64,000 bases of DNA from PALSA-1006 sp964532405 (lineage in GTDB: Bacteria; Pseudomonadota; Gammaproteobacteria; Burkholderiales; Gallionellaceae). The stretch lies in assembly GCA_964532405.1 (NCBI GenBank), contig CAZHIC010000011.1, positions 4,491-68,490 of the forward strand. The letters are read 5' to 3'. Under the pieces are notes generated by a model that was given only the letters and a program-made list of their open reading frames with translations, was not told the DNA's origin and did no database searches. The number at the start of each line of letters is the position of its first letter. The stretch's first letter is position 1. Shown here one piece after another: positions 17,090 through 26,477 of the stretch. A program made the position numbers and the translations under genes.

Positions 17090-17506
17090 ATGAATCAATC
17101 GAATAAAAATCACGGCTTCACCATGGTCGAGCTGGTCTCTGTCATGGTTATCATCGGCATCCTCGCGGCGGTGGCGATGCCGAAGTTTTTTGACAACAGC
17201 GGATTTCAGTCGCGCCCAGCATTGGATCAGATCAGGGCGGCGTTGCGTTATGGGCAGAAGGTCGCCATCGCACAGCGTCGCAATGTGAGTGTGCAAATTT
17301 CTGCGGCAGCTGATGCTAACTGTGTTGCGACACTGACGGCGGGCAATGTCAGTTGCGTGATATCTAGTAGCGTGACGGTGACGCCCGCACTTCCCAAGAC
17401 GGTGATTTTCGATGCGCTGGGGCGTCCCGTTCCGAATGCGGCGGATCAGGTTACGGTTGGCGGAACAACTATCAAGGTCGAATTGGAAACGGGCTATGTG
17501 CACTAA
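17090..17506 (+). CDS. mshC: MSHA minor pilin (MshC position)
   Basis: A 138-aa prepilin. The leader MNQSNKNHG precedes FTMVELVSVMVIIGILAAVAMPKFF, with Glu5 and the usual proline bend. The C-terminal part is beta-rich (VSVQISAAADANCVATLTAGNVSCVISSS). The ATG at 17090 is preferred because its leader has normal length; a GTG at 17078 is in frame but sits on the GGAG site. It overlaps mshD by 11 bp. Confidence 0.85.
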   Translation: MNQSNKNHGFTMVELVSVMVIIGILAAVAMPKFFDNSGFQSRPALDQIRAALRYGQKVAIAQRRNVSVQISAAADANCVATLTAGNVSCVISSSVTVTPALPKTVIFDALGRPVPNAADQVTVGGTTIKVELETGYVH

Positions 17507-18077
17507 GCCATTTTTTCAGCGCGGCATCAGCCTCGTCGAACTCATCATGTTCATCGTCATCATCGGTACGGCGCTAATCGGAATATTGGCGGTGATGAAC
17601 CAGACCACCGCGCATAGCACCGATCCGCTGATTCGCAAGCAGGCGCTGGCGATTGCGGAGTCGTTGCTGGAAGAGGTGGAATTGATGCCGTTTACTTTTT
17701 GCGATCCCGATGATGTGAATGCGGCGAGCGCCGTGAGCGCGGCAAGTTGCACCGGAGGGGTGGGCGGTGCCAATGATGAAAGCAAATTACCGCTCGGGCC
17801 GGAGACAGGTGAGACGCGTTACAGCGCGACCACTCCGTTCGACAATGTCAGTGACTACAACGGATTTAACAGTGTGGCGGATGGCGGCATCAAGGATATT
17901 ACCGGAAACGCGATTGCTGCCTTGAGCACTTACTCCGCCGGCATCAATGTGAGCAATGCGACCTTGTCCAGCGTGCCAGCGGGTGCCGCATTACGGATCA
18001 CCGTGACGGTGGACGGCCCGGGTGGTACGCAAGTCGAGCTCGACGGCTACCGCACGCGTTTTTCTCCGAGGATATGA
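17496..18077 (+). CDS. mshD: MSHA minor pilin (MshD position)
   Basis: A 193-aa prepilin-like protein: MCTKPFFQRG then ISLVELIMFIVIIGTALIGIL, with Glu5. It then carries the segment PLIRKQALAIAESLLEEVELMPFTFCDPDD, characteristic of MshD/PilV-type minor pilins. The downstream region is Ser/Ala/Thr-rich. The start lies inside mshC and the stop overlaps mshO by 4 bp, consistent with one operon. Confidence 0.88.
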   Translation: MCTKPFFQRGISLVELIMFIVIIGTALIGILAVMNQTTAHSTDPLIRKQALAIAESLLEEVELMPFTFCDPDDVNAASAVSAASCTGGVGGANDESKLPLGPETGETRYSATTPFDNVSDYNGFNSVADGGIKDITGNAIAALSTYSAGINVSNATLSSVPAGAALRITVTVDGPGGTQVELDGYRTRFSPRI

Positions 18078-18868
18078 TGAGCCGGACAAGCAACGCTCAG
18101 GGCGGCTTTACTTTGGTCGAGATGGTCATCGTGATGGTTATTACGGGCGTCATCGGCGGTATGGTGGCGATGTTCATTCGTGCGCCGGTGCAGGGCTACG
18201 TGGACAGCGCGCGCCGCGCAGAAATGACCGACATTGCCGATACGGCGCTGCGCCGTATCTCGCGTGATTTGCGCCTAGCGTTGCCGAACAGCGTGCGGGT
18301 GAGCGGCACAAATACGATTGATTTTCTCTCCACCACCGGTGGCGGGCGCTATCGTGCCGGGGTCGGGGGGACGAACAATGCGCTCGATTTCTCTGCGGCA
18401 GATACCTCTTTTGAGGTGATCGGGACAATGCCGATATTGACGGCGAGTGACCAGGTTGTGGTCTATAACCTCGGCATCCTCGAAGCTGATACCTATCTCA
18501 ATGACAATCGGGCAACTTATTCCTCCAGCGCGGGAGGCGTGATTACATTTGCGGCGGGCAAAAAGTTTCCCTTCGAGTCGCCCGCACAGCGCTTTCAGGT
18601 CGTGCACGAACAGGTGCGCTACATTTGCGATACGGCGACGGGCAACTTGACGCGCTACTGGGGATTCCCGATCGCGACGCCTTCTGCCGGAGTTCCTGCT
18701 GGGGGCTCTAGCGCCTTGATGGCGAGCAACGTGAGCGGTTGCAGCTTTAATTATGACGCCAACGTGGTCGCGCAACGCAATGGATTGGTGACGATGAATC
18801 TGTCTATCACCGAGAGCGGAGAAACCGTGACGCTTTACAGCGCGACCCATGTGAGCAACGTGCCATGA
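18074..18868 (+). CDS. mshO: MSHA minor pilin (MshO)
   Basis: A 264-aa prepilin-like protein starting MMSRTSNAQGGFTLVEMVIVMVITGVIGGMVAMF, followed by an RAEMTDIADTALRRISRDLRLALPNS segment typical of MshO/PilW-type minor pilins. It contains one Cys-bounded loop (YICDTATGNLTRYWGF...SGCSFNYD). It overlaps both neighbours by 4 bp. Confidence 0.88.
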   Translation: MMSRTSNAQGGFTLVEMVIVMVITGVIGGMVAMFIRAPVQGYVDSARRAEMTDIADTALRRISRDLRLALPNSVRVSGTNTIDFLSTTGGGRYRAGVGGTNNALDFSAADTSFEVIGTMPILTASDQVVVYNLGILEADTYLNDNRATYSSSAGGVITFAAGKKFPFESPAQRFQVVHEQVRYICDTATGNLTRYWGFPIATPSAGVPAGGSSALMASNVSGCSFNYDANVVAQRNGLVTMNLSITESGETVTLYSATHVSNVP

Positions 18869-19341
18869 AAAATACGTTGATGGCAATGCGGCACAGGGCG
18901 CAGCGAGGCTTCAGTCTGATAACCGCAATCTTTCTGCTGGTGGTGCTGGCCGGGTTGGGGGCAGCGATGGTGACGTTCTCGACCGCGCAACACCAAAGCT
19001 CGGCGCTGGATATGTTGGGTTCGCGCGCCTATCAGGCTTCGCGCACGGGCATCGAGTGGGCCGCATTTCAGATCGTGCAATCCGGCGTGGCGGCGCCGCC
19101 TTCAGGGGCAGGCGGCTTTGCGGCGCTTTGCCAGGCGGCTTCGGCCAGCTCCTCGGTCAGCTTGGCGGGCACGCTGTCCGCGTTCTCGGTGTCCGTTTCA
19201 TGCAATGCTTCGTCGGCAGTTGAAAATACTGCTACGGTATGGATGTACGGCATCACTTCAACCGCATCGGGCGTGGCGGGCGCGACAGTGGGTTCGCCGG
19301 GCTACGTCGAGCGGCAGATGACGGTTATGATTGCGCAGTAA
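18865..19341 (+). CDS. mshP: MSHA biogenesis protein MshP (PilX-like)
   Basis: A 158-aa protein with a PilX-type N-terminus, GFSLITAIFLLVVLAGLGAAMVTFS. It lacks the usual Glu5, which is normal in this group. The segment YQASRTGIEWAAFQI is a common PilX/MshP feature. It ends GYVERQMTVMIAQ. It is the last pilin-like gene before an unrelated insertion that separates it from mshQ. Confidence 0.85.
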   Translation: MKNTLMAMRHRAQRGFSLITAIFLLVVLAGLGAAMVTFSTAQHQSSALDMLGSRAYQASRTGIEWAAFQIVQSGVAAPPSGAGGFAALCQAASASSSVSLAGTLSAFSVSVSCNASSAVENTATVWMYGITSTASGVAGATVGSPGYVERQMTVMIAQ

Positions 19342-19421
19342 CTATTCAGGCTGCGCAGTCAGCGTAGCTGGGGCGCTTGCCTAACTCCGAGAATCGGAAA
19401 GCCAGAAAAAAATGAGGACAC

Positions 19422-19922
19422 ATGAAAATTGATGAACTGCTGCAATCCCTGACAGATGAGCGCGTCCAGTATGTGTTGGTTGGCGGGCTGGCAGTGCAGC
19501 TGCATGGATTTCTGCGATCCACTTTCGACATCGATCTGGTTCTGGCAATGAATGACGAGAACATCGTCCGATTTCTTGCGGTCGCTAAACAATACGGCTT
19601 GGTTCCGGTGAACCCGGTCCCGATCGAATCACTCAGAGATGCCAGCCAGATCGACCAGTGGTATCGCGAAAAAGGCATGTTGGCATTTGCGCTGAGGGAG
19701 CCACGGATCGGTGGCAGCCTGGTGGATATACTGGTGCGGCCGGATGTCTCGTTCGAAAAGTTAGCGGCTAACGCGGTAGCGGGAGAGCTGTTCGCCCGAC
19801 AAATTTTGATCGCGTCCATTGACGATTTGCTAACCATGAAACGCATCGCGAATCGCCCCAAGGATCAACTTGATGTCGTGGCACTGGAAAAAATCAAGCG
19901 CGGAGAAGACCCGAATGTCTGA
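19422..19922 (+). CDS. Nucleotidyltransferase of the MNT/AbiEii-like fold
   Basis: A 166-aa protein with the polymerase-beta-like signature: VLVGGLAVQLHGFLRSTFDIDLVL gives Gly21-Gly22 and the metal-binding pair Asp36/Asp38. Later segments (GGSLVDILVRPDVSFEKL, IDDLLTMKRIANRPKDQLDVVALE) match DUF6036/AbiEii-type proteins often found in toxin-antitoxin pairs. Its start is overlapped by no pilin gene, and it is followed at once by a 66-aa partner. It interrupts the normal mshP-mshQ order, so acquisition is likely. The substrate is unknown. Confidence 0.85.
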   Translation: MKIDELLQSLTDERVQYVLVGGLAVQLHGFLRSTFDIDLVLAMNDENIVRFLAVAKQYGLVPVNPVPIESLRDASQIDQWYREKGMLAFALREPRIGGSLVDILVRPDVSFEKLAANAVAGELFARQILIASIDDLLTMKRIANRPKDQLDVVALEKIKRGEDPNV

Positions 19923-20115
19923 GTCCGGCGTCCGCATACGCGAAGTCATTCCCGAGCATTTGATGCTCAGTCGTTTGGCGCAGTCCGAACAGATGCGGGA
20001 GTTCTTTATTCAGATGTGGATTCATAATCCCGCGCTGGCAAAACAGGGCGGAATCAAAGTGCAAAATCTGCTCTCGCCGCTTGTGCATTATGGTGTGCCT
20101 CGTGATGACGAATAA
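19915..20115 (+). CDS. Small unknown protein paired with the nucleotidyltransferase
   Basis: A 66-aa protein whose ATG overlaps the end of the nucleotidyltransferase by 8 bp. Visible features are VIPEHLMLSRLAQSEQMREFFIQMWIHNPAL and an acidic end (PRDDE). The overlap indicates co-translation, as in antitoxin-toxin pairs. I do not recognise the family. It could also be the remnant of a longer gene trimmed when mshQ was joined. Confidence 0.55.
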   Translation: MSESGVRIREVIPEHLMLSRLAQSEQMREFFIQMWIHNPALAKQGGIKVQNLLSPLVHYGVPRDDE

Positions 20116-20122
20116 TGGTTGT

Positions 20123-23100
20123 ATGAACACGATGCAGCGTAAAAATTTTAGCGCGGGATTTGAGGGCAGGCACAGCATGCTGGCTGGCGCGGTAGGACGA
20201 CTTATACGTGGATTTGTTAAGTCGTTTGCGATTTTTATCACGTTTGTCGGGTTGTCGTTGCTGGCGACGAATGCGAATGCACTGGTATGCACTTCAGCAG
20301 CTTCCGGCTCTTGGGCTACTGCCACAACTTGGGCTGCCCCATGCAATATTGCCGGAGGCCCGGTTGCTGCCGATACTGTCACCATTCTGAATGCTCACAC
20401 GATTACCATTGGTGCAAATGCTGCGGTAACCACACTCACAATTAACGCCGGTGGTGTATTAACGCTGAGTACGTTTCGAATACGCGTGTCTGGTGCTACA
20501 AACATAGCGGGAACAATAAATTTTACCGGTATATCGGATACGCGTTTTACTGGATTGGCAACCATTCTTGCTGGAGGCGTATGGTCGAATAGTGGCAATT
20601 CAACGATAAATTTTCGCGGGGGGCTCACCCACAACGGCGCTATCTTTGCCGCCGGCACCGGAATCTATACTGTTGACACAACGGCCGCGCAATCATTTAG
20701 CGGCAGCAGCCCGATTGCGATTCCCCGTCTTACGGTCACCGGGGTTGTACTTACCAATAACGCTACATTGACTGTTGCGACAGCATTGGCGGGAACCGGA
20801 AGTGTGGTTAACGCCACCGCATCAAGTGTTCTGAATCTTGGAGGTACTTCTGCTATCACCACGCTTACTGCAACTGCCGCTGGCAATGCAGTCAGCTACA
20901 CGGGTGCCGCCCAAACAGCGAAAGTGACGACATACAGCAACCTTACCCTTTCAGGTTCAGGGGCCAAGACATTCGCCACTACCCCCACTGTGAATGGCAT
21001 ACTTTCTATGCAAGGAACGGCAACAGTTACCGTTACTGGCGCTGGAGTGGTTACATACGGCCCCGCTGCAACGCTGCAATACAACACGGCAACTGCAAGA
21101 ACTGCCACAACAGAAGAATGGATCACCCCTTTCGCTGCAACCGGAGGTGTGATTATTGCCAATACCGGGGCGATCACTTTAAATGCGGCCAAAGTCTTAA
21201 ATGCTTCAGTCCCGCTTACCATCGGTGCGAACAATCTAACCACCGGCACGAATACTCTGACACTGGCGGGCAACTGCGCGGCCAACAGCGGAAACGGGAG
21301 CCTCTCCCGCACCAGCGGTTACGTGATCGGCAATCTCCAGCTGACATTCCCGACTACCGCAGGCACTTGTATTTATCATGTGGGCGATAGCACGGGTTAT
21401 GCGCCCATGTCAGTGGCGATAGGAGCGACTGCGGGAGGAACGCTCACGGGCCGCGCCGACGCGGGCGATCATCCCGATACGACTTCAAGCGGTTCCGGCA
21501 TCGACTCGACAAAGAGCGCCAACCATTACTGGACGCTGACGGCAGGCACGCTGTCGCCTTCCGTCACGTATGCGGCGACCTTTCAGTTTTGCGCCAATAC
21601 AGGCTCATGCACCGCGACCGAAGTGGATGCTGGCGCCAACACCGGCAATTTCAATGTCGCCCTCAAGGCATCGGGGATATGGTCGATGAAGACCGCAGGT
21701 ACAAGGAATGTCTATTCCACTCAGGCGACTGGCATCAGCGGTTTTGGCGAGTTCGCCGTCGGCGAAATATCAACCAACAACTGTTTCTCCGACTCGTTTA
21801 TCGGGGCCAATAACTCCTCGCCCGGGAGCAACTGGTCGGTGGGCAACAAGGCGGGGGCATTCGGCAACCCGGTCATTTTCGGCAACCGGCTGAGACTTAC
21901 CAACACCTCTACCGGTGTTGCGACCTGGGCGACTTTGCAGCGCATGATCCCCGCCGCAGGTAACAAGGTGACCGTGGTATTCGATCACTTCGCTTACGGC
22001 GGCACCCATGCCGACGGCATCGGCGTGATTCTCTCCGACGCGTCCGTGGCGCCCCAGGCGGGAGCCTTCGGGGGGTCTCTCGGCTATGCCCAGAAAGGCT
22101 ATACCCCCGTGTCCGATTGCACCACGCCGGGGGGCTGCCCGGGTTTCACGGGCGGCTGGCTGGGCATCGGCGTCGACGAATACGGCAATTATTCGACCAA
22201 TACGGAAGGCCGCTATGGCGGATCGAGTACAAAAATACCCAATTCGGTGGCGCTTCGCGGTTCCGGTAGCGGCATGTCCGGGTATCGTTTTTTGCAGGGC
22301 ACCGGCATGCTCAGTCCCGCAGTCGACTCGGTAGCACCGCTGACGCCCCCCCACCGCTATCGCATCGTGGTCGATCACACCGACTCTATCCATGCCTGGA
22401 CTTCGGTCGAGCGCGATACCAGCGGCGGCGGCACTGCCTACACGACCCTGATCGGCTGCTCGCCGGGGGTGACGAGCGGTTGCACGGCCCTAGATGTCAA
22501 GGATCCGGGCTATAGCCAGAACGCCGTACCCGCCAGTTGGAACCTGTCTTTTACCGGCTCTACGGGCGCTTTGACCAACATCCACGAAATCGACAACCTG
22601 AGCATCTGCACGGTGCAGGGACTGGTGACTCCCACCCTCCACCACATCAAAATCGAGCATGGGGGCACCGCCTGTACGAACACTCCGGCGACGGTGATCG
22701 TGAAGGCCTGCGCCGACGCGGCGTGCTCCTCGCTCTACCTGAACAGCGTGACGGTTAGCCTGAGCGCAACGCCGGGCGGTACATGGTCACCCTTATCTCC
22801 GATCACCTTCAGCGGCGGTCAGGCGGCAGTAACGCTCACCGATACTGTCGTTCGTTCGGATACGCTGGGCGCTACCGCAACCTCGCCCACGGCAGGCTAT
22901 GCGACCCAATGTTTCAATGGGGCGACGCAGACTTGCATCCTGACGTTTGCCGCCTGCACGTTCGATGTGATCGAGGTGGGCGCTGCCGCGAATACGCCAA
23001 TTTTTACCAAGCTGGCGAGCACGACCTTCAATCTGGATGTCTTGAAGTTGGGAGCGGGTAATCAGACGGCCACTGCGGTCGCGCTTGTCGATGCCAGCAG

Positions 23101-24613
23101 CGGTTCTTGCAGCACCTATGCGTCTCTCGCAAATACGAGCACTGCGCTGCCTTCCGCCTTCACCGCCAACCAGCGCAAGACATTCAGTTTCACCTACGCC
23201 AATGCGGCCCCCAATGTCCGGGTGCGCGTGACGACGGCGGGCCCCAGTTACTCCTGCTCCTCGGACAATTTCGCGATCCGCCCGCTGTCTTTTACGGTGA
23301 CGAGCAGTGCCACGCAGACGGGCAGCTCCGGCACGCCCGTCTTCCGGGCGGGGACGGATACCTTCTCGCTGACCGCCACGGCGGCGACCACTCTCTATAC
23401 AGGTACCCCCAAGCTTAATTCCAGTCTGGTTGCCACCAGCTTGGTTAATTTGGGAGCACTGGCTGCGGTGGCGTTTCCTCCTGCCGTTAGCGGAATCTCG
23501 ACAGCCAGCGGGTTTACCTATTCGGAAGTGGGCAATTTTGGCTTGTCCCAATACGCGGTTTATGACGATGCCTTTGCTCAAGTGGACTCGGTGAAGGGCG
23601 AATGCACGTCGAATTTCAATAATGGCCCCGCTGTGGGGGGCAAGTTCGGCTGCATGTTCGGTTCGGCCACAGCCGGACCCTGCGGTCGCTTTGTGCCGGA
23701 TCATTTTACGGTGATCGGCGCCATCAGCAATGCCTGCGCGGCGGGGGCTTTCACCTACATGGGGCAACCTTTCACGCTGTCCGCCAATGTGGTCGAAGCC
23801 AGAAACGCGGCGAATGGAGTGACCAAAAATTACGTCACACCCTATGCGCCCAGTTCGGTCAGCTTTGGCGCCGAGAATGCCGACAATGGCACCGATCTCT
23901 TGGCGCGTCTTGCTTTACCGAGCGGTAGCTGGACGCTAGGTGCCTACACTCTGGCGAGTACAAGCGCCACGTTCACCCGCCCCGCGACTACGCTATCCGA
24001 TGCCACATGGGGCTCCTTCGAGTCCCTCGATATCGGCCTCACGGTGACTGATGGCGACGTGTCTACCGTGCCCACAGTCAGCGGCGCAGACATGAATCCC
24101 GTCGTCGCTGGCGGCAGCAATTTTGCCTATAAGAAGCTCTCGGGAAGCCCGCTGCGCATGCGCTTCGGACGGCTCAAGCTTTCCAATGCGCATGCTTCGG
24201 AGCTGCTCAATTTGCCGATCACGATTCAAACGCAATATTGGAACGGGCTGGCGTTTGTGAGAAATACTGACGACAGTTGCACCACCTTGGCCGTCAGCAA
24301 CATCAAGCTCACCAACGCGCCCGCAGGCGTTGGTGCCACTTTGGGTGCCGGAGGTGTATTCTCGTCCGGCGTGGGGGCGCTGATCCTGACCAAGCCCGTC
24401 CCCCCGGTAAGAGCGGCTGTGGGTTTATGCGTGGATTTGGGCGCCGACCCGGTTGGGGGAACGATGTGCACGGCAACCGCTTCCGCGAATATGCCGTATT
24501 TGCAGGGATTGTGGTCGCCGGGCGGCAGTTACAATAACGATCCTGGCGCGCGCGCCACTTTCGGCGTGTACAAGGGCAACAGTGAGTTCATCTACCTGCG
24601 AGAGAGTTACTGA
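20123..24613 (+). CDS. mshQ: MshQ-like giant secreted adhesin/tip protein (DUF6701)
   Basis: About 1500 aa. A signal sequence (FAIFITFVGLSLLATNANA) is followed by a Thr/Ala/Ser-rich repetitive beta region (to about residue 470). Next comes a legume-lectin/ConA-like domain at roughly 545-840 (ADGIGVILSDASVAP; GGWLGIGVDEYGNY; HRYRIVVDH). The C-terminal half is DUF6701-type with many Cys pairs (ACTFDVIEVG, SYSCSSDNFAIRP, CGRFVPDHF). In MSHA loci this is the last, surface-exposed component. The first third is visibly richer in A/T than the rest, suggesting mosaic origin. The start is uncertain: ATG at 20123, or ATG at 20177 nearest the signal peptide. Confidence 0.82.
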   Translation: MNTMQRKNFSAGFEGRHSMLAGAVGRLIRGFVKSFAIFITFVGLSLLATNANALVCTSAASGSWATATTWAAPCNIAGGPVAADTVTILNAHTITIGANAAVTTLTINAGGVLTLSTFRIRVSGATNIAGTINFTGISDTRFTGLATILAGGVWSNSGNSTINFRGGLTHNGAIFAAGTGIYTVDTTAAQSFSGSSPIAIPRLTVTGVVLTNNATLTVATALAGTGSVVNATASSVLNLGGTSAITTLTATAAGNAVSYTGAAQTAKVTTYSNLTLSGSGAKTFATTPTVNGILSMQGTATVTVTGAGVVTYGPAATLQYNTATARTATTEEWITPFAATGGVIIANTGAITLNAAKVLNASVPLTIGANNLTTGTNTLTLAGNCAANSGNGSLSRTSGYVIGNLQLTFPTTAGTCIYHVGDSTGYAPMSVAIGATAGGTLTGRADAGDHPDTTSSGSGIDSTKSANHYWTLTAGTLSPSVTYAATFQFCANTGSCTATEVDAGANTGNFNVALKASGIWSMKTAGTRNVYSTQATGISGFGEFAVGEISTNNCFSDSFIGANNSSPGSNWSVGNKAGAFGNPVIFGNRLRLTNTSTGVATWATLQRMIPAAGNKVTVVFDHFAYGGTHADGIGVILSDASVAPQAGAFGGSLGYAQKGYTPVSDCTTPGGCPGFTGGWLGIGVDEYGNYSTNTEGRYGGSSTKIPNSVALRGSGSGMSGYRFLQGTGMLSPAVDSVAPLTPPHRYRIVVDHTDSIHAWTSVERDTSGGGTAYTTLIGCSPGVTSGCTALDVKDPGYSQNAVPASWNLSFTGSTGALTNIHEIDNLSICTVQGLVTPTLHHIKIEHGGTACTNTPATVIVKACADAACSSLYLNSVTVSLSATPGGTWSPLSPITFSGGQAAVTLTDTVVRSDTLGATATSPTAGYATQCFNGATQTCILTFAACTFDVIEVGAAANTPIFTKLASTTFNLDVLKLGAGNQTATAVALVDASSGSCSTYASLANTSTALPSAFTANQRKTFSFTYANAAPNVRVRVTTAGPSYSCSSDNFAIRPLSFTVTSSATQTGSSGTPVFRAGTDTFSLTATAATTLYTGTPKLNSSLVATSLVNLGALAAVAFPPAVSGISTASGFTYSEVGNFGLSQYAVYDDAFAQVDSVKGECTSNFNNGPAVGGKFGCMFGSATAGPCGRFVPDHFTVIGAISNACAAGAFTYMGQPFTLSANVVEARNAANGVTKNYVTPYAPSSVSFGAENADNGTDLLARLALPSGSWTLGAYTLASTSATFTRPATTLSDATWGSFESLDIGLTVTDGDVSTVPTVSGADMNPVVAGGSNFAYKKLSGSPLRMRFGRLKLSNAHASELLNLPITIQTQYWNGLAFVRNTDDSCTTLAVSNIKLTNAPAGVGATLGAGGVFSSGVGALILTKPVPPVRAAVGLCVDLGADPVGGTMCTATASANMPYLQGLWSPGGSYNNDPGARATFGVYKGNSEFIYLRESY

Positions 24614-24726
24614 TGCAAGGCACTTGCCTCTTCCAGCTGGAATTGTATGGGGTATTTGTGGGAAGATGCTCTCGGGCTGCGAGTCATTTGCTCTGGACGT
24701 GAAGTGTTATTGAAGAAAAGATTTTC

Positions 24727-25719
24727 ATGCGACGATATTTTTCATTTGCAGTAATGTGGGTTTGTTTCCTGTTTGGTGTTCCGTCTTATGCCGCCGGGAC
24801 AGATGCGCCACCGGCTCAGAACCTCTCCAACGACGCGGCCCCGCAACCTGCCGCCCCCGTTCCTCCGGCTGAAGAAGCAAGCAAGGTGGAGGTGACCGGC
24901 GAATTCGATCCCTACTACACCAGTTTTGGAGCCAATATTCCGCTTACGAATAAACCGATCCCGACCATCAGGTCGACCCGCGAATCGGTGATTTATAGCG
25001 AGCTCATTCAAGGTTCGCTTATCCCGCGTTTCATGCTGGTGGAAGCCAGTGTCTATCCGATGCCGCTGCTGGGTACCTACCTCAAAGCGGATCAGCCGAA
25101 TTTTTATAAGGGGGGGCGAGTAGGGCAGGGCGGCATCAATATCATCGAGTCGGCGACGGCGGGTTTTCAGGAGCCTTGGGCGGTGTCGGCTTTTTTCGGC
25201 AACATCGCCAAGATCGTGCGGCCGGGTGAAGTCCGCACCGGAAGCAACATCGGTTACACCGGCTATCTCGTCAGCGCGGGCAGCAAGCACATCAAGAGCA
25301 ATGACATGATCGACGACCACTGGCTGGAGCTGGAATGGAAGATCAAGGGTAAGGTCGATTATTCGGATGAGAAGCTGGGCTGGAGTTTTCGCGTCGGGGG
25401 GAAACTCCATGACAACCCGAATATCACCGACGTGATTTACGTCAGTCTCTTTCGCAGCAATTTGAATGCGAACTTCCCATTCTTAAGCTGGATCAGTAAT
25501 TCCGCTTTGGATGTAAAGCTGCATTTTTCGGAGGTCACCTCGCACTTGACACGCCAGGAATATATTGTGGGAAAAAAATATCCGAAAATAGGGCAGTCTT
25601 TTACGCCTACTTTGGATATAGGGGTTGTTTGGTCGAGCCCGGAAGAGTATTCGGGGATATTGCGCACGACTGACTCGAACACGTTGACGCTGGTGTTCAG
25701 ACCCTCGGTGCAATTTTAA
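24727..25719 (+). CDS. Predicted outer-membrane beta-barrel protein following mshQ
   Basis: A 330-aa protein with a signal peptide (MRRYFSFAVMWVCFLFGVPSYAA), a Pro/Ala-rich linker, and then alternating hydrophobic strands ending VFRPSVQF, a terminal Phe usual for outer-membrane barrels. There is no recognised enzymatic motif. Its position directly after the adhesin gene suggests a role in its export or anchoring, but the family is unknown to me and this is only an inference from context. Confidence 0.6.
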   Translation: MRRYFSFAVMWVCFLFGVPSYAAGTDAPPAQNLSNDAAPQPAAPVPPAEEASKVEVTGEFDPYYTSFGANIPLTNKPIPTIRSTRESVIYSELIQGSLIPRFMLVEASVYPMPLLGTYLKADQPNFYKGGRVGQGGINIIESATAGFQEPWAVSAFFGNIAKIVRPGEVRTGSNIGYTGYLVSAGSKHIKSNDMIDDHWLELEWKIKGKVDYSDEKLGWSFRVGGKLHDNPNITDVIYVSLFRSNLNANFPFLSWISNSALDVKLHFSEVTSHLTRQEYIVGKKYPKIGQSFTPTLDIGVVWSSPEEYSGILRTTDSNTLTLVFRPSVQF

Positions 25720-25749
25720 TATCCGGCATAATAGTTGAGGTAAATCCTG

Positions 25750-25758
25750 TGGTATATT
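25750..25758 (+). promoter_or_regulatory. Probable extended -10 promoter upstream of sodB
   Basis: TGGTATATT gives an extended -10 (TGN + TATATT), 58 bp before the sodB ATG. The surrounding TGGTATATTGCATGGCA is shared, with one mismatch, with the region upstream of vapB at 52108. No good -35 is visible, as expected for extended -10 promoters. Confidence 0.45.
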
Positions 25759-25816
25759 GCATGGCAATGGCCGCGCCATTTCACTAATCATTTTTACTAA
25801 TTTTGAAGGAGATCTC

Positions 25817-26398
25817 ATGGAACACACTCTGCCCGCTTTGCCCTACGCGACCGACGCGCTGCAACCGCATATGTCCAAGGAGACATTCGAGTACCACTAT
25901 GCCAAGCACCATCAGACTTATGTGACCAACTTGAACAACCTGATCAAGGGCAATGAATTCGAGAACGCCACGCTGGAAGAAATCATCAAGAAATCATCCG
26001 GCGGCCTCTACAACAACGCGGCGCAAGTGTGGAACCACACCTTCTTCTGGAGCTGCATGAAGCCTGCTGGTGGCGGCGCCCCGACCGGCGCCTTGGCCGA
26101 CGCCATCAACAAAAAATGGGGCAGCGTCGACGACTTCAAGAAGGCGTTTCAAACTTCCGCTGTGGGCAACTTCGGCTCCGGTTGGACGTGGCTGGTGAAG
26201 AAGGCCGACGGCTCGCTGGACATCGTCAACATGGGGGCAGCAGGTACGCCTTTGACCACGGGCGACAAAGCCTTGCTGTGCGTGGACGTGTGGGAACACG
26301 CTTACTACATCGACTACCGCAACCTGCGCGCCAAGTTCGTGGAGACCTTTCTGACCAATCTGGTGAACTGGGATTTCGTGGCGAAGAACTTTGCGTAA
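25817..26398 (+). CDS. sodB: Superoxide dismutase, iron type
   Basis: A 193-aa cytosolic enzyme that dismutates superoxide. The ATG follows GAAGGAG with good spacing. Metal ligands and signatures are seen in FEYHYAKHHQTYV, NNAAQVWNHTFFW, GNFGSGWTWLV and DVWEHAYYIDYRN. The residues around the second shell favour Fe over Mn. A clear terminator follows. Confidence 0.95.
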   Translation: MEHTLPALPYATDALQPHMSKETFEYHYAKHHQTYVTNLNNLIKGNEFENATLEEIIKKSSGGLYNNAAQVWNHTFFWSCMKPAGGGAPTGALADAINKKWGSVDDFKKAFQTSAVGNFGSGWTWLVKKADGSLDIVNMGAAGTPLTTGDKALLCVDVWEHAYYIDYRNLRAKFVETFLTNLVNWDFVAKNFA

Positions 26399-26420
26399 TC
26401 TGCATTAAAAGCGTTCATCG

Positions 26421-26446
26421 AAGGCCGGGTTTCCCGGCCTTTTCTT
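26421..26446 (+). terminator. Rho-independent terminator after sodB
   Basis: The stem AAGGCCGGG pairs with CCCGGCCTT around a TTT loop, followed by TTTCTTT. It is placed 23 bp after the sodB stop. Confidence 0.9.
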
Positions 26447-26477
26447 TATCTGCCAGAAGCCTGCTACACTTCTAGAC

